Source of the DNA: an uncultured bacterium
Lineage (GTDB): Bacteria; Actinomycetota; Coriobacteriia; Coriobacteriales; Atopobiaceae
Direction: 5' to 3'
Assembly: GCA_905214865.1 (NCBI GenBank)
Contig: CAJMNO010000005.1
Location: forward strand, 62,001-126,000
DNA: 64,000 bases
The notes under the pieces were generated by a model. It was not told the DNA's origin. It made no database searches and saw only the letters and a program-made list of their open reading frames with translations. A program made the position numbers and the translations under genes. Shown in pieces: positions 10,409 to 19,063 of this stretch; the first letter of the stretch is position 1; each line of letters begins with the position of its first letter.

Positions 10409-10631
10409 ATCCGCCGCCACTTCGTCCGCCCGTTCCCGGCTCGCAAGCGCTGGCTGCCAACCCTGGAGACGGGCGGGGGAGGGAATGCCCCTCGCTCTCA
10501 TCCACTCCCTGGCCATTGGGGCCCCGGACTCGACCTTGCCGGGAATCGGGTCTCGCGTGTAAACGTGGGAGACCTTCTGCCGGCGGGATGGGTGGGGAGA
10601 ACGTCCATGCGCCCCTCTCCCCACCCTTGTG

Positions 10632-11600
10632 CTAGCCGGCCAGGTCGCAAGCCGCCTTGAGCCCATGGGCCCCCCGGGCATGCAGCGCCGCCGACACGAT
10701 GGCATCCTCGAGCGCCTGCGTCGCCGTGACGCCCACCAGGTCCACCGGGGCCTCCACCTGACCCGTCGCCATCACGAAGATCGTGTCGCCGTCGTTGGTG
10801 GTGTGGGTCGGGCGAATCGCATGCGCGTAGGCATCGGCGGACATCTGGGCCACCTTGGTCGCCTGTGCCTTGGTCAGGCGGGCGTTGGTCACCACGCACG
10901 AGATGGTCGTGTTGGTCCGCAGGGGCATGGACGCCGCCGCGTCATCCCACGCCTCCTCCGGCGTCATGATGCTGTCCTGGGTGGGGGAGAGGACCCCGGC
11001 GACCTGGGCTCCCGTCTTGGGGTTCACGACGTTGCCACAGGCGTTGACGGCGGCGATCGCCCCGCAAACGAGCTCCCCCCGCGTGGCGACGGACTCCCCC
11101 AGGCCGGACTTCATGCAGCGCTGGGGCCCGCAGAGCTTTCCCACGGTGCAGCCCGTGCCGGCGCCCACGTTTCCAAGCGAGAGGGGCGTCTCCTCGCGTC
11201 CCAGGGCGCGCCTGACTGCCTCCGTCCCCATCCGGGCGTCGGGCCGCACGTCCGCCCTCCCGCAGGCGAGGTCGAACACGCAGGCGGACGAGACGATCGG
11301 CACCACGCCCACGCCCACGTCCAGCCCGATGCCTTGCCGCTCCAGCTCCTCCGCGGCCCCGCAGGAGGCGGCAAGGCCATAGGCGCTCCCGCCGGAGAGG
11401 ACCACGCAGTTGAGGGCCTGAACCGTCTCCTCCGGCCTGAGGAGGTCGGTCTCGCGCGTCGCCGGGGCGCCTCCCCGCACGTCCACCGCGCCGGTTGCGC
11501 CCTCCGGGCACACGATGACCGTGCAGCCCGTCCCCGCCTCGGCGTTGGTCGCGCTTGCCGCATAGACCCCTGGGATGTCCACGATGCTGCGGATGCTCAT
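10632..11600 (-). CDS. P1 family peptidase (NylC/DmpA-like Ntn hydrolase)
   Basis: 322-residue member of the P1 (S58) family of self-processing N-terminal nucleophile hydrolases. The N-terminal half has the family's glycine-rich core (ALNCVVLSGGSAYGLAA, GNVGAGTGCTVGK). The NTT motif in LRTNTTISCVVTNA matches the NylC-type autocleavage site, with Thr as expected nucleophile after cleavage; the following KAQATKVAQM and AIRPTHTTNDGDT are also family-like. Substrate unknown: relatives act on cyclic or oligomeric amides or beta-peptides. ATG at 11600 overlaps the stop of the upstream maf gene (ATGA), so the two are translationally coupled. Confidence 0.85.
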   Translation of the reverse strand: MSIRSIVDIPGVYAASATNAEAGTGCTVIVCPEGATGAVDVRGGAPATRETDLLRPEETVQALNCVVLSGGSAYGLAASCGAAEELERQGIGLDVGVGVVPIVSSACVFDLACGRADVRPDARMGTEAVRRALGREETPLSLGNVGAGTGCTVGKLCGPQRCMKSGLGESVATRGELVCGAIAAVNACGNVVNPKTGAQVAGVLSPTQDSIMTPEEAWDDAAASMPLRTNTTISCVVTNARLTKAQATKVAQMSADAYAHAIRPTHTTNDGDTIFVMATGQVEAPVDLVGVTATQALEDAIVSAALHARGAHGLKAACDLAG

Positions 11601-12253
11601 TTCGTCTCCCCTCCGTCGCCGGCGGTGCCGCCCATGTCGCCCGAGAGCGCCCCCTCGAGGAGTCCACGCCCCTCGGGGAACGCGTCGCCGAGCTCGCGCA
11701 CCAGGCGCGAGACGGGAAGCCCCACCACGTTGCTGTAGTCGCCCTCGATCGCGCGCACGAGCAGGCGGCCCCTGCCCTGGATGCCGTAGGCGCCCGCCTT
11801 GTCCATGGGCTCGCCGCTCCGCACGTAGGCGTCGATCTGCGCGTCCGAGAGGTCCCAGAACAGCACCCGGGTCGTCTCGACGAACGAGCGGCGCGTCACG
11901 TCCCCGCTGCCGTCGGCGCGGGCGACGCAGACCCCCGTGGAGACGCGGCTCTCCCTTCCCGAGAGCGCCCTCAGCATGTGGTGCGCCTCGGCGGCGTCCC
12001 GCGGCTTGCCCAGCACGTCCCCGTCGGAGTCCCACACGATGGTGTCGGCCGCGAGCACGGTCTGTCCGCCGTCGCGGACGACGGGGTCCGCCAGGCACGA
12101 GTCGGCCTTCAGGCCCGCGAGACGCTCCACCAGCCGCTCCGGCGGCTCGCCCGCATGGCGCGACTCGTCCACGTCCTGCGGCATCACATGGACCTCGATG
12201 CCCAGCTCCTCTAGGAGCCTCCTCCTCCGAGGAGAGCCCGATGCCAGGATCAT
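11597..12253 (-). CDS. maf: Maf-like nucleoside triphosphate pyrophosphatase
   Basis: 218-residue Maf/HAM1-type house-cleaning pyrophosphatase that hydrolyses non-canonical or specific NTPs to NMPs; Maf proteins are also linked to division arrest. Family motifs: ILASGSPRRRRLLEELG at the N-terminus, QTVLAADTIVW, and GKPRDAAEAHHMLRALSGR, with DKAGAYGIQG near the end. ATG at 12253 has GGTGAGG upstream. The C-terminal 25 residues are a glycine/glutamate-rich tail. It shares a 4-bp overlap with the peptidase gene. Its start lies only 14 bp from the T-run of the ferredoxin terminator, so transcription may depend on read-through. Confidence 0.9.
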   Translation of the reverse strand: MILASGSPRRRRLLEELGIEVHVMPQDVDESRHAGEPPERLVERLAGLKADSCLADPVVRDGGQTVLAADTIVWDSDGDVLGKPRDAAEAHHMLRALSGRESRVSTGVCVARADGSGDVTRRSFVETTRVLFWDLSDAQIDAYVRSGEPMDKAGAYGIQGRGRLLVRAIEGDYSNVVGLPVSRLVRELGDAFPEGRGLLEGALSGDMGGTAGDGGETK

Positions 12254-12267
12254 CGCCTCACCCCCAT

Positions 12268-12298
12268 AAAAAATGGGAACCACCGAGGTGGCTCCCAT
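12268..12298 (-). terminator. Intrinsic terminator of the ferredoxin gene
   Basis: Read on the minus strand: a stem ATGGGAGCCACC / GGTGGTTCCCAT with one internal mismatch, followed immediately by TTTTTT (12273-12268 region). It is placed 34 bp after the ferredoxin stop and just before maf. Confidence 0.85.
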
Positions 12299-12331
12299 GC
12301 AACGACATGTCGTCTCGTCCCGACCAGCGGG

Positions 12332-12517
12332 CTACTCGACGGTGATGGCAGAGACGGGGCAGTTGTCGGCAGCCTCCTGCGCGCTGTCCTCGTTCTCCTC
12401 GGGGAACTCGTCGACGATGACCTCCGCGGTGCCCTCGTCGCCGATGGAGAAGACCTCGGGGCAGGTGGACTCGCACAGACCGCAACCGATGCAATCCTCG
12501 CTGACAGTAGCCTTCAT
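12332..12517 (-). CDS. Single-cluster 4Fe-4S ferredoxin
   Basis: 61-residue soluble electron carrier. Ligands are in DCIGCGLCESTCPEVF (Cys9, 12, 15) and the distal NCPVSAI (Cys53); Cys19 is the extra cysteine seen in Thermotoga-type ferredoxins. The second cluster motif of 2[4Fe-4S] ferredoxins is absent. The acidic middle (EFPEENEDSAQEAA) is typical. It could feed the hydrogenase or other ferredoxin-dependent enzymes; partners are not shown by context. Followed by a clear terminator. Confidence 0.93.
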   Translation of the reverse strand: MKATVSEDCIGCGLCESTCPEVFSIGDEGTAEVIVDEFPEENEDSAQEAADNCPVSAITVE

Positions 12518-12919
12518 GATTATTTCCTCTCACTCCGATGGGCCGGGCCCCTTACCCGTGCCCTTCCTGCTTCTTTTTACTATTACTCGTGCACGGATGC
12601 TAGCCCCTTTTCTCGGAGCGGCCAAAAGGACTCCACGCCATGCCGAAGTCCCTTTTGCGGGAGAGAGGGAAGGAGCCTCTCACCTGCGACGACGCAGACG
12701 TGCAATTATGGTTTGACGATTGGGGGGAAACAAGGTGGCCGCGTGGATTCTCATGGGCGAAGGGGGCCACTCCCTCGCCGCTCTACGGTTGCCGCACACG
12801 CAGGGGCGAGGCCGGCTGCGATCAAGCCCGGCGGGCGGCAGCCGGACATGCTCTGGGGACGCAAGCCTTGGCCAACCAGTGCCTGCCTCCCGTCCCCCCA
12901 AGAGATGGGGCAAGTCGTT
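12518..12919. other. Intergenic leader between ferredoxin (minus) and EAL gene (plus)
   Basis: About 400 bp with no supportable gene. It must hold the divergent promoters. Near 12575-12590 there is an AT-rich patch (TACTATTAC) that could supply the ferredoxin -10. The right part (12789-12913) is rich in potential stems and is described as a candidate regulatory RNA. Confidence 0.5.
12789..12913 (+). promoter_or_regulatory. Possible c-di-GMP-I-like structured leader
   Basis: Directly before an EAL phosphodiesterase gene, GGGACGCAAGCC (12856-12867) closely resembles the conserved GGGACGCAAAGCC of c-di-GMP-I (GEMM) riboswitches, one A short. It follows an 8-bp stem (CCGGCTGC 12812-12819 with GCAGCCGG 12838-12845) where GEMM has P2. 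TTGCC (12789-12793) can pair with GGCAA (12909-12913) as a closing helix. The P2 loop is not an obvious GNRA tetraloop and the 5' conserved strand matches poorly, so this is only a candidate. Confidence 0.3.
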
Positions 12920-14890
12920 ATGAGCAATAGCCGTGCCGTATATATAATTGAACCCATTTCAAATTCTCTTTTCGAAGGAAAAGCAATGGTTTGGGTGTTT
13001 GAATATGCATATTCGGCGCTGTTGTTGCAGTGTCTGCTTCTCTTCTTCTACCTGCTCGGCAAGCAGCTCCCCACATATCAAAATATCTGCTTCCGCAGGA
13101 TTCTGGAAACGGGTTGCGTTACCACGACGCTTGATATTGTGACCTGTATCATGTTGGAGCATGTGGATTCGACTCCGCCCTGGCTGCTCCACGGAGGGCT
13201 CATATCCTTCTATATTTTCTTTCTTCTCAGGATGTACCTCCTGTTTGAGTTCACCCTTTGTCTGACAGGAGTGAAGTATCGCCTCGGCAAGGCTGCCGAA
13301 AGGCTGTTTGAGATTCCGCTCCTGTTGTTTTCCGCCTTGACGGTGACGGCACCATGGACGCACTTCATTTACCGGATTGCACCAGATGGAGGGTTCTTGC
13401 ACTCTAGGTCCTATTTCTCTCTATACGTGACGTTTGCGATCTACCTCGCCTTGTGCCTCTATCTGGTCATTCGCTACCGCAAGCGACTTCGAAAGCTTCA
13501 GTTTTTTGGGTACATCGGGTTTTGCGGACTTCTGACGCTCGGAAGCATTTCGCGCATGTACAACGACGACAATCTGTCCATGAACCTGTTCTACGCCATT
13601 GCGATCATGGTTATCTATCTAACGATTCAGGATCCGAGCAGGTATCTCAGGGGGAACAACACATTCTTCAACCAAGAGGGGCTGTACGATCTGGCCTTTG
13701 ACCACATCGAGCGGAACCAAAAGATGGCACTAATGTGCCTGAGGGTCAACAACTACGAGGAGGTCAAGTCTTCCGTCGGAAAGCGCGGCGGCGTCGGCAT
13801 GCAAGAGAACGTTGTGGAGAGCTTCTTCCAATCCATGCCTCGCCCGATGATTGTTTTCTATCTGGGAAACGGCTGCTTTGTCTTGGTCGACCAGGGCGAA
13901 ACCGAGGAGGAGGCGTTCCGAGAGGCGGTGGACAAGTACTTCAACGACCCCGTTGACCCCTCGGACGAGCTGCTGACGATGAAGGCCGCCACGGCGTATA
14001 TCCCGGCGAGCATGCCCAAGGCCAGCGTCGGCGAGCTGCTCGCTGCCGTCAACTACCTGTTTTCGGAGCTGCGGGCGCGGGGGCGCGAGTCCCGGCTGAT
14101 GGGGGATGCGCACACGCTACGGAAAATGGAGCGGGATTTCGAGGTCGACGAGGCATTGGAGAGAACGATTCGCGATGCCTCGATTCTGTTGTACTATCAG
14201 CCGATTTATTCCTGCAGCGAGCATCGCTTCACCTCAGCCGAGGTGCTTTCGCGAATAGAGGACGAGAAGCTCGGGTTCCTGATGCCGGTGGACTTCATCG
14301 AGAATGCCGAGCGGAGCGGCAGCATCATGCGGCTCGACCAATTGGTGTACGAGAAGGCCTGCTCGTTCATCCAGCGCAACGACCTTGGGAAGATTGGCCT
14401 GGACTACCTGGAGGTCAACCTCTCTCCCGTCTGCGGCAGCCACGAGGGACTTGAGGACGACCTCAGGCGGCTTGCGGGGAAGTATGGCATCTCCCTGCAT
14501 AGCCTCAACCTCGAGATAACGGAGTCCGCCGCCTCGGACATGATGCAGATGTCACGCTACATGGAGGCACTGGGAAGCGAGGGGATGAAGTTCTCGCTGG
14601 ATGACTACGGAACTGGCTTCTCCAACGTGATCAAAATCATGAGCCTGCCGTTCGAGATCATCAAGATCGACAAGTCCATCGTCTGGTCCTACTTCAGGGG
14701 CGAGAACAATTATCTGAAGAGCATCATCGGCAACTTCAGGGAGCAGGGGTTCAAGGTCCTGGCGGAGGGGGTGGAGACGGAGGAGATGGCGTCGGAGCTT
14801 GAGAGGCTCGGATGCGACTACGAACAGGGCTTCTACTACTCCAAGCCGATTTGCGAGACCGAGTTTCTGCGGTTCCTGCAAGAGCAGTAG
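12920..14890 (+). CDS. Membrane protein with degenerate GGDEF and C-terminal EAL domain (c-di-GMP phosphodiesterase)
   Basis: 656 residues. About 1-230 form an integral membrane sensor with roughly six to seven hydrophobic helices. Residues about 270-420 look like a GGDEF fold whose active site is degenerate (GNGCFVLV in place of GGDEF), so no cyclase activity is expected. The EAL domain (about 430-656) keeps the key residues: E441-V-L, VNLSP, EITES, DDYGTGFSN (Asp561/562), IKIDKSIV, AEGVET and the late Gln in EQGFYYSKP, so it should hydrolyse c-di-GMP. Start chosen at ATG 12920; an in-frame ATG at 12905 is the alternative. The first ~800 bp are clearly more AT-rich than the neighbours, hinting at a different origin. 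The sensed signal is unknown. Confidence 0.85.
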   Translation: MSNSRAVYIIEPISNSLFEGKAMVWVFEYAYSALLLQCLLLFFYLLGKQLPTYQNICFRRILETGCVTTTLDIVTCIMLEHVDSTPPWLLHGGLISFYIFFLLRMYLLFEFTLCLTGVKYRLGKAAERLFEIPLLLFSALTVTAPWTHFIYRIAPDGGFLHSRSYFSLYVTFAIYLALCLYLVIRYRKRLRKLQFFGYIGFCGLLTLGSISRMYNDDNLSMNLFYAIAIMVIYLTIQDPSRYLRGNNTFFNQEGLYDLAFDHIERNQKMALMCLRVNNYEEVKSSVGKRGGVGMQENVVESFFQSMPRPMIVFYLGNGCFVLVDQGETEEEAFREAVDKYFNDPVDPSDELLTMKAATAYIPASMPKASVGELLAAVNYLFSELRARGRESRLMGDAHTLRKMERDFEVDEALERTIRDASILLYYQPIYSCSEHRFTSAEVLSRIEDEKLGFLMPVDFIENAERSGSIMRLDQLVYEKACSFIQRNDLGKIGLDYLEVNLSPVCGSHEGLEDDLRRLAGKYGISLHSLNLEITESAASDMMQMSRYMEALGSEGMKFSLDDYGTGFSNVIKIMSLPFEIIKIDKSIVWSYFRGENNYLKSIIGNFREQGFKVLAEGVETEEMASELERLGCDYEQGFYYSKPICETEFLRFLQEQ

Positions 14891-15118
14891 GGACGGGGGA
14901 CGCGCCCCGTTGACCACGAGGGTGTGAACCCCCATGCCCCCGTTGGACCTGGCTCCCGAACCGTTCCGTCCTCCGGCCGCCGGCCCTAGGGGGCATCTGC
15001 CGTGGCCGTCCCCTCACCGTAGAGGTGAGGCCGCCAGGTCTCGTGTCGGGTGGGACTGGGTCGCGCATTGGAGCTGACGGGGTTCCGTCAGGCAACAGGG
15101 AATGTTGGCGACCCGCTG

Positions 15119-16468
15119 CTAACGAGTGCGCGTCAGCAGCGTCACGGTCTCGACGTGGAAGGTCTGCGGGAACAGGTCCACGGGTGCCACCCAGGCGGGG
15201 GAGAAGACCCCCTCATCCGCAAAGCGCGCGAGGTCGCGCGCCAGGGTCGCCGGGTCGCACGAGACGTAGGCAATTGCCCTCGCGGGCTGTTGGGACAGCT
15301 TGCGCACCACGCCCGCGGCAAGGCCCGCCCTCGGGGGGTCGACCACGATCACGTCGGCGTCCGCGTCGGGGAACTCCAGGTCCGCGTCGCCGCCCACTGG
15401 GTCCACGTTGTCCAGGCCGGCGCGCTCCAGGTTCCTCCTGAGGTCGCGCACGGCGGGCCCGTACGACTCCACGGCGTCGACCCAGTCGCAGCGACGGGCC
15501 AGCGGCAGGGTGAAGGTCCCCGCGCCACTGTAGAGGTCCATGGCGCACTCGCCCTCGGCGGGGTCCAGCCCCTCCATCACCAGGCGCACCAGCTCCTCGG
15601 CCCCGCGGGTGTTCACCTGGAAGAACGAGGGGGCGGAGAGGAGCATGGACTCGCCGCCCACGCGCTCCTCCCAGCTGCCGTAGCCGCCCAGCTTCTCCAG
15701 TCCCGACACCTTGCGGGCCTTCTGCGGCCCCTTGGTGAGGACCCTCACCACCGAGGTGGCCCCGGTCGCCTCGCGCAGGATCTTCGCCGCCTGGGCGCGC
15801 GGGAAGCCCCCGGTCTGCGTCCAGAGCGCGACCTCGACCTGGCGGGTCCTCCTCGAGGCGCGGACGCCCACGCGGTCGATCTGGAGCGAGCGCGAGTTCG
15901 AGAGGTACGAGAGCGCACCCGAGACGGACTTGGTCACCTTCTCGAAGCCGCGCTGCAGCAGGGGGCAGCGGTCGACCTTGACCACGCGCTCGCCCGTGAC
16001 GTCGTGCATGCCGATCACGCTGCGACGTCCCTGGGCCAGGAACGCGAGCTCGACCTTGTTGCGATACCCCCAGGCGTCGCCGGGGTCGGAGCACGGCCGC
16101 ACGAGCCCCTCGGCGTCGTCCTGGGCCATGTGGCCGATCCTCACGAGGGAGTCGACCACGTTGCCGCGCTTGGAGTGCAGCTGCGCCTCGCGGGACAGGT
16201 GCGCCCACGGGCACCCCCCGCACACGTCCACAAAGGGGCAGGGGATGGTGGAGACGCGCTCGGGCGACGCCTCGAGCACCTCCTCCACCATGGCGTTGGA
16301 GTACGTGGGCTGCTCGCGCGTCACGTGCGCCCTCACGAGGTCGCCGGGCACGGCGCCCCGCACGAACACCGCCTTGCCGTCGTCGGCGTGGGCGATGGCG
16401 TCGGGGCCGTACGTCATCCGACCAACGCGCAGGGTCAGGGCTTGCTCGCTTCCGGCGGGTTCGGTCAT
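15119..16468 (-). CDS. rlmD: 23S rRNA (uracil-5-)-methyltransferase, RlmD/RumA family
   Basis: 449-residue SAM-dependent m5U methyltransferase. A short TRAM-like N-terminus precedes the 4Fe-4S cysteines (PCPFVDVCGGCPWAHL, and a later Cys in DRCPLLQ). SAM-binding elements are in DLYSGAGTFTLPLA and DADVIVVDPPRAGL. The catalytic nucleophile is Cys404 in YVSCDPATLARD. By family it modifies U1939 or a nearby uridine of 23S rRNA; RlmCD-type dual specificity cannot be excluded. It follows ppk1 on the same strand after a hairpin. Confidence 0.88.
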   Translation of the reverse strand: MTEPAGSEQALTLRVGRMTYGPDAIAHADDGKAVFVRGAVPGDLVRAHVTREQPTYSNAMVEEVLEASPERVSTIPCPFVDVCGGCPWAHLSREAQLHSKRGNVVDSLVRIGHMAQDDAEGLVRPCSDPGDAWGYRNKVELAFLAQGRRSVIGMHDVTGERVVKVDRCPLLQRGFEKVTKSVSGALSYLSNSRSLQIDRVGVRASRRTRQVEVALWTQTGGFPRAQAAKILREATGATSVVRVLTKGPQKARKVSGLEKLGGYGSWEERVGGESMLLSAPSFFQVNTRGAEELVRLVMEGLDPAEGECAMDLYSGAGTFTLPLARRCDWVDAVESYGPAVRDLRRNLERAGLDNVDPVGGDADLEFPDADADVIVVDPPRAGLAAGVVRKLSQQPARAIAYVSCDPATLARDLARFADEGVFSPAWVAPVDLFPQTFHVETVTLLTRTR

Positions 16469-16495
16469 GCGGGTCCTCCTCGCGTCTAGAGTTGG

Positions 16496-16526
16496 GCGGC
16501 CCCACCCCGCCTGGGGGAGGGGCCGC
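16496..16526 (-). terminator. GC-rich hairpin between ppk1 and rlmD
   Basis: GCGGCCCC (16496-16503) pairs with GGGGCCGC (16519-16526), with further C/G pairing inside. No U-run follows on the minus strand, so it may attenuate rather than stop transcription from ppk1 into rlmD. Confidence 0.45.
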
Positions 16527-16579
16527 TCACTGCGAGTCCCATCATAGGGTCATCGCGCGCCCGGGCGGGGGCGGAGGCG

Positions 16580-19063
16580 CTATCTACCGGAGAAGAGCAT
16601 CCTAAAGCCCTCGCCGATGAGCCTGAGGCCACGGGAGAGGCGCCCCTCTCCCTCGCCGTCGTCCTCCGGCTGGCGCGTCGCGAGAGACGTGCTGGGCGAC
16701 GGCTGCGTGGCGCGGTGCGCCGGGGCCTCCGGGGCGGCGGTGGTTGCCGCAGACGGCTTCCCGGATGCGGCCCTCGCCGCCTCCTCGGGCGCCGGCTTCG
16801 CCATCGCCACGACGTCGGCCTCGGCCGTGGAGTAGGTGCCGATGTTGGGGAGACTCAGGAGCTGCCTCTTCATCTCGGGGGTGATCCTGGGCATGATGGA
16901 CGAGGCGGGCGTGACCTCCTCGCTCGCCCTGTCGTCGCCCTCGTGGGCACGCAGGTAGGCCAGCTGCAGCAGCACCTCCTGGCTGTTGATGCGTGGCGTG
17001 CCCTCCTCCACGGGGATGCGCTCCCAGGTGCCCTCGCTCGTCAGGCGGCGTGCCTTGACGTTGTCGGCAAGCTGCAGGCTCATGTACTCGATCACGAGCT
17101 CGCGGCACGTGGGGTCGAGCACGGGGTAGGCTATCTCCACGCGACGCTCGGTGTTGCGGGTCATCATGTCAGCGGACGAGAGGTACACGGTGTCCGCGTT
17201 GACGCCAAACGCGTAGACGCGCGCGTGCTCCAGGAAGCGGCCAACGATCTGGCGCACCACAAGGTTGTCGGTCTTGCCCGGGATGTTTGCCTTGATGCAG
17301 GCGATGCCGCGCACGATCATGATCACGCGCACGCCAGCCTCGCACGACTCCGAGATCTTGTCGATCACGTCGCGGTCGGTGAGCGAGTTCATCTTGAGGA
17401 ACACCTGAGCGGGCTGTCCGGCGCGGGCGCGCTCGATCTCGCGGTCGAGGCCGCGCATCACGAGCGGCTTGAGCCCCGCGGGCGCGACCCCCAGGTAGCG
17501 GTAGTTGCCCAGCAGGTTGCCGATCGAGAGGTTGCGGAAGAACAGATTGCCGTCCTCGCCGATGCCGTGGTGGGCGGTCAGCAGCATGAAGTCCGAGTAC
17601 AGGCGTGCAGTCTTCTCGTTGAAGTTGCCCGTGCCCAGGCAGGTGATGCGGCTGATGGCGCCCTTGTCGTGGTAGGTGATCTGGCAGATCTTGGAGTGGC
17701 ACTTGAAGCCCTCGGAGCCATAGATGACCGTGCAGCCGGCCGACTCGAGCCGCTCCGCCCAGGCGATGTTGTTCGCCTCGTCAAAGCGCGCGCGGAGCTC
17801 CATCAGCACCGTGACGTCCTTGCCGTTCTCCACCGCCGCGATGAGGCTCTCGCAGAGGTGCGACTGCTTGGCCACGCGGTAGAGGGTGATCTTGATCGAG
17901 ATGCAGTCGTCGTCGGAGGATGCCTCGCGCAGCAGCGTCAGCAGGGGGGACATCGACTCGTAGGGGTAGAAGAGCAGGACGTCGTGGTCCTCGATCTGCG
18001 GGCGCATGGGCTCGTTCATGTTGACCATGGGCGAGATCTGCGGCTCGAAGGGCTGGAACACCAGCTCGTCGTGGCGCTGCGTGGGGATGTGGGACTCCAG
18101 GCCATACACGAAGCCCAGGTCGAGCGGGATGTTCACCCGAGACAGGCGGTCGGGGCGCAGCCCCAGCTCGTCCATCACCAGACGCTCCAGGTCCTCGTCG
18201 AGCGAGCCCCTGATCTCCAGGCGGATGGGCTGCAGTCGCTGGCGCTTCTTGAGCACCTTCTTCATGTGCTGGCGGTAGTCCTCCTCCTCCTCGACGCCCT
18301 CGCCGTCCGGGTCGATGTCCGCGTTGCGGGTGACCCTGATGGTCGCCGCGCGGGTGGGCTCGTAGTCGCCGAAGCAGCTGCCCAGGTAGGTGTAGATCAC
18401 GTCCTCCAGGAGGGTGTAGCGGTATTCCTCGGGGGTCGAGGGGAGCGCCACGACGCGGGGGAGCGACGGGGGTACCTCCACCTGGCCCAGGACGCCCCGC
18501 TCGGTCGGCCCGTCAAGGGAGCACAGCACGTAGAGCAGGCCGTTCCTCAGGTTGGGGAAGGGGTGGCGCGGGTCGATGATCAGGGGGGAGATGATCGGGG
18601 CCACGTTGCGCTCGAACTCCCTCTCGGTGGCCTCTCGGTCCGCCTGGGTGTACTCGAGGGGAGGGACGTAGGTCAGCCCGTGGCGCGAAAGCTCGCCGGT
18701 CACGGCGTTCCACGCCTCCTCCTGGCGTGCGAGCAGGCCAGGAAGCATTCTGAAGACCGAGGATAGCTGCTCGGAGGGCGTCTCGTTGGACTTGTTGTCG
18801 GTGGGCTGGTGCTTCAGCCGCGCGAGGTCGGAAAGCCCGCCCACGCGGATCATGAACCACTCGTCGAGGTTGGAGCCAAAGATCTCGACGAACTTCAGCC
18901 TCTCGAAGAGCGGCACGCTCTCGTCGAAGGCCTCGTCGAGCACCCGGTCGTCAAAGTGGAGCCAGCTCACCTCGCGATTCTGCGTGTACGAGAAGTCCCG
19001 CTCGTGGGGTCGGTCCCCCTTCTCGGCAGCCGATTCCTGCACGAACTCCCCCTTGTTGGCCAT
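16580..19063 (-). CDS. ppk1: Polyphosphate kinase 1
   Basis: Synthesises polyphosphate from ATP (reversible), via a phosphohistidine. 827 residues from ATG 19063, which is preceded by GGGAGGG; an in-frame start 20 codons upstream lacks such support. N-terminal segments NREVSWLHFDDRVLDEA and KFVEIFGSNLDEWFMIRVGG are family hallmarks. The catalytic His456 is in KCHSKICQI, and CLGTGNFNEKTARLYSD matches the second conserved site. The protein runs more than 100 residues past the usual catalytic end: an Ala/Pro/Thr-rich tail, then a basic amphipathic stretch (RLSRGLRLIGEGFRMLF). That extension might anchor it to a membrane or partner (inference). Confidence 0.95.
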   Translation of the reverse strand: MANKGEFVQESAAEKGDRPHERDFSYTQNREVSWLHFDDRVLDEAFDESVPLFERLKFVEIFGSNLDEWFMIRVGGLSDLARLKHQPTDNKSNETPSEQLSSVFRMLPGLLARQEEAWNAVTGELSRHGLTYVPPLEYTQADREATEREFERNVAPIISPLIIDPRHPFPNLRNGLLYVLCSLDGPTERGVLGQVEVPPSLPRVVALPSTPEEYRYTLLEDVIYTYLGSCFGDYEPTRAATIRVTRNADIDPDGEGVEEEEDYRQHMKKVLKKRQRLQPIRLEIRGSLDEDLERLVMDELGLRPDRLSRVNIPLDLGFVYGLESHIPTQRHDELVFQPFEPQISPMVNMNEPMRPQIEDHDVLLFYPYESMSPLLTLLREASSDDDCISIKITLYRVAKQSHLCESLIAAVENGKDVTVLMELRARFDEANNIAWAERLESAGCTVIYGSEGFKCHSKICQITYHDKGAISRITCLGTGNFNEKTARLYSDFMLLTAHHGIGEDGNLFFRNLSIGNLLGNYRYLGVAPAGLKPLVMRGLDREIERARAGQPAQVFLKMNSLTDRDVIDKISESCEAGVRVIMIVRGIACIKANIPGKTDNLVVRQIVGRFLEHARVYAFGVNADTVYLSSADMMTRNTERRVEIAYPVLDPTCRELVIEYMSLQLADNVKARRLTSEGTWERIPVEEGTPRINSQEVLLQLAYLRAHEGDDRASEEVTPASSIMPRITPEMKRQLLSLPNIGTYSTAEADVVAMAKPAPEEAARAASGKPSAATTAAPEAPAHRATQPSPSTSLATRQPEDDGEGEGRLSRGLRLIGEGFRMLFSGR

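Larger units (their letters stand above)
10015..10631. other. Non-coding stretch with palindromic repeat cluster
   Basis: About 617 bp between a glycosyltransferase (plus) and a P1 peptidase (minus, ending at 10632). I see no convincing gene; short open frames here are translations of the repeats. It contains two compound palindromes (10186-10233, 10257-10306), two related half-sites (10104-10119, 10396-10408) and a small hairpin, GGCCTT-TCGG-AAGGCC, at 10054-10069. Confidence 0.75.

Noticed and set aside
10007..10705. Several short open frames on both strands in the repeat block
   Set aside because: Their peptides only translate the palindromic repeat (recurring RCERSHR- or WQRKPD-like strings) and lack start signals.
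12640..12930. Small plus-strand open frames upstream of the EAL gene
   Set aside because: Basic, low-complexity peptides overlapping the structured leader, with no ribosome binding site.
13700..14180. Active diguanylate cyclase domain in the EAL protein
   Set aside because: The GGDEF active-site loop is replaced by GNGCF, and no other intact GG(D/E)EF motif is present.
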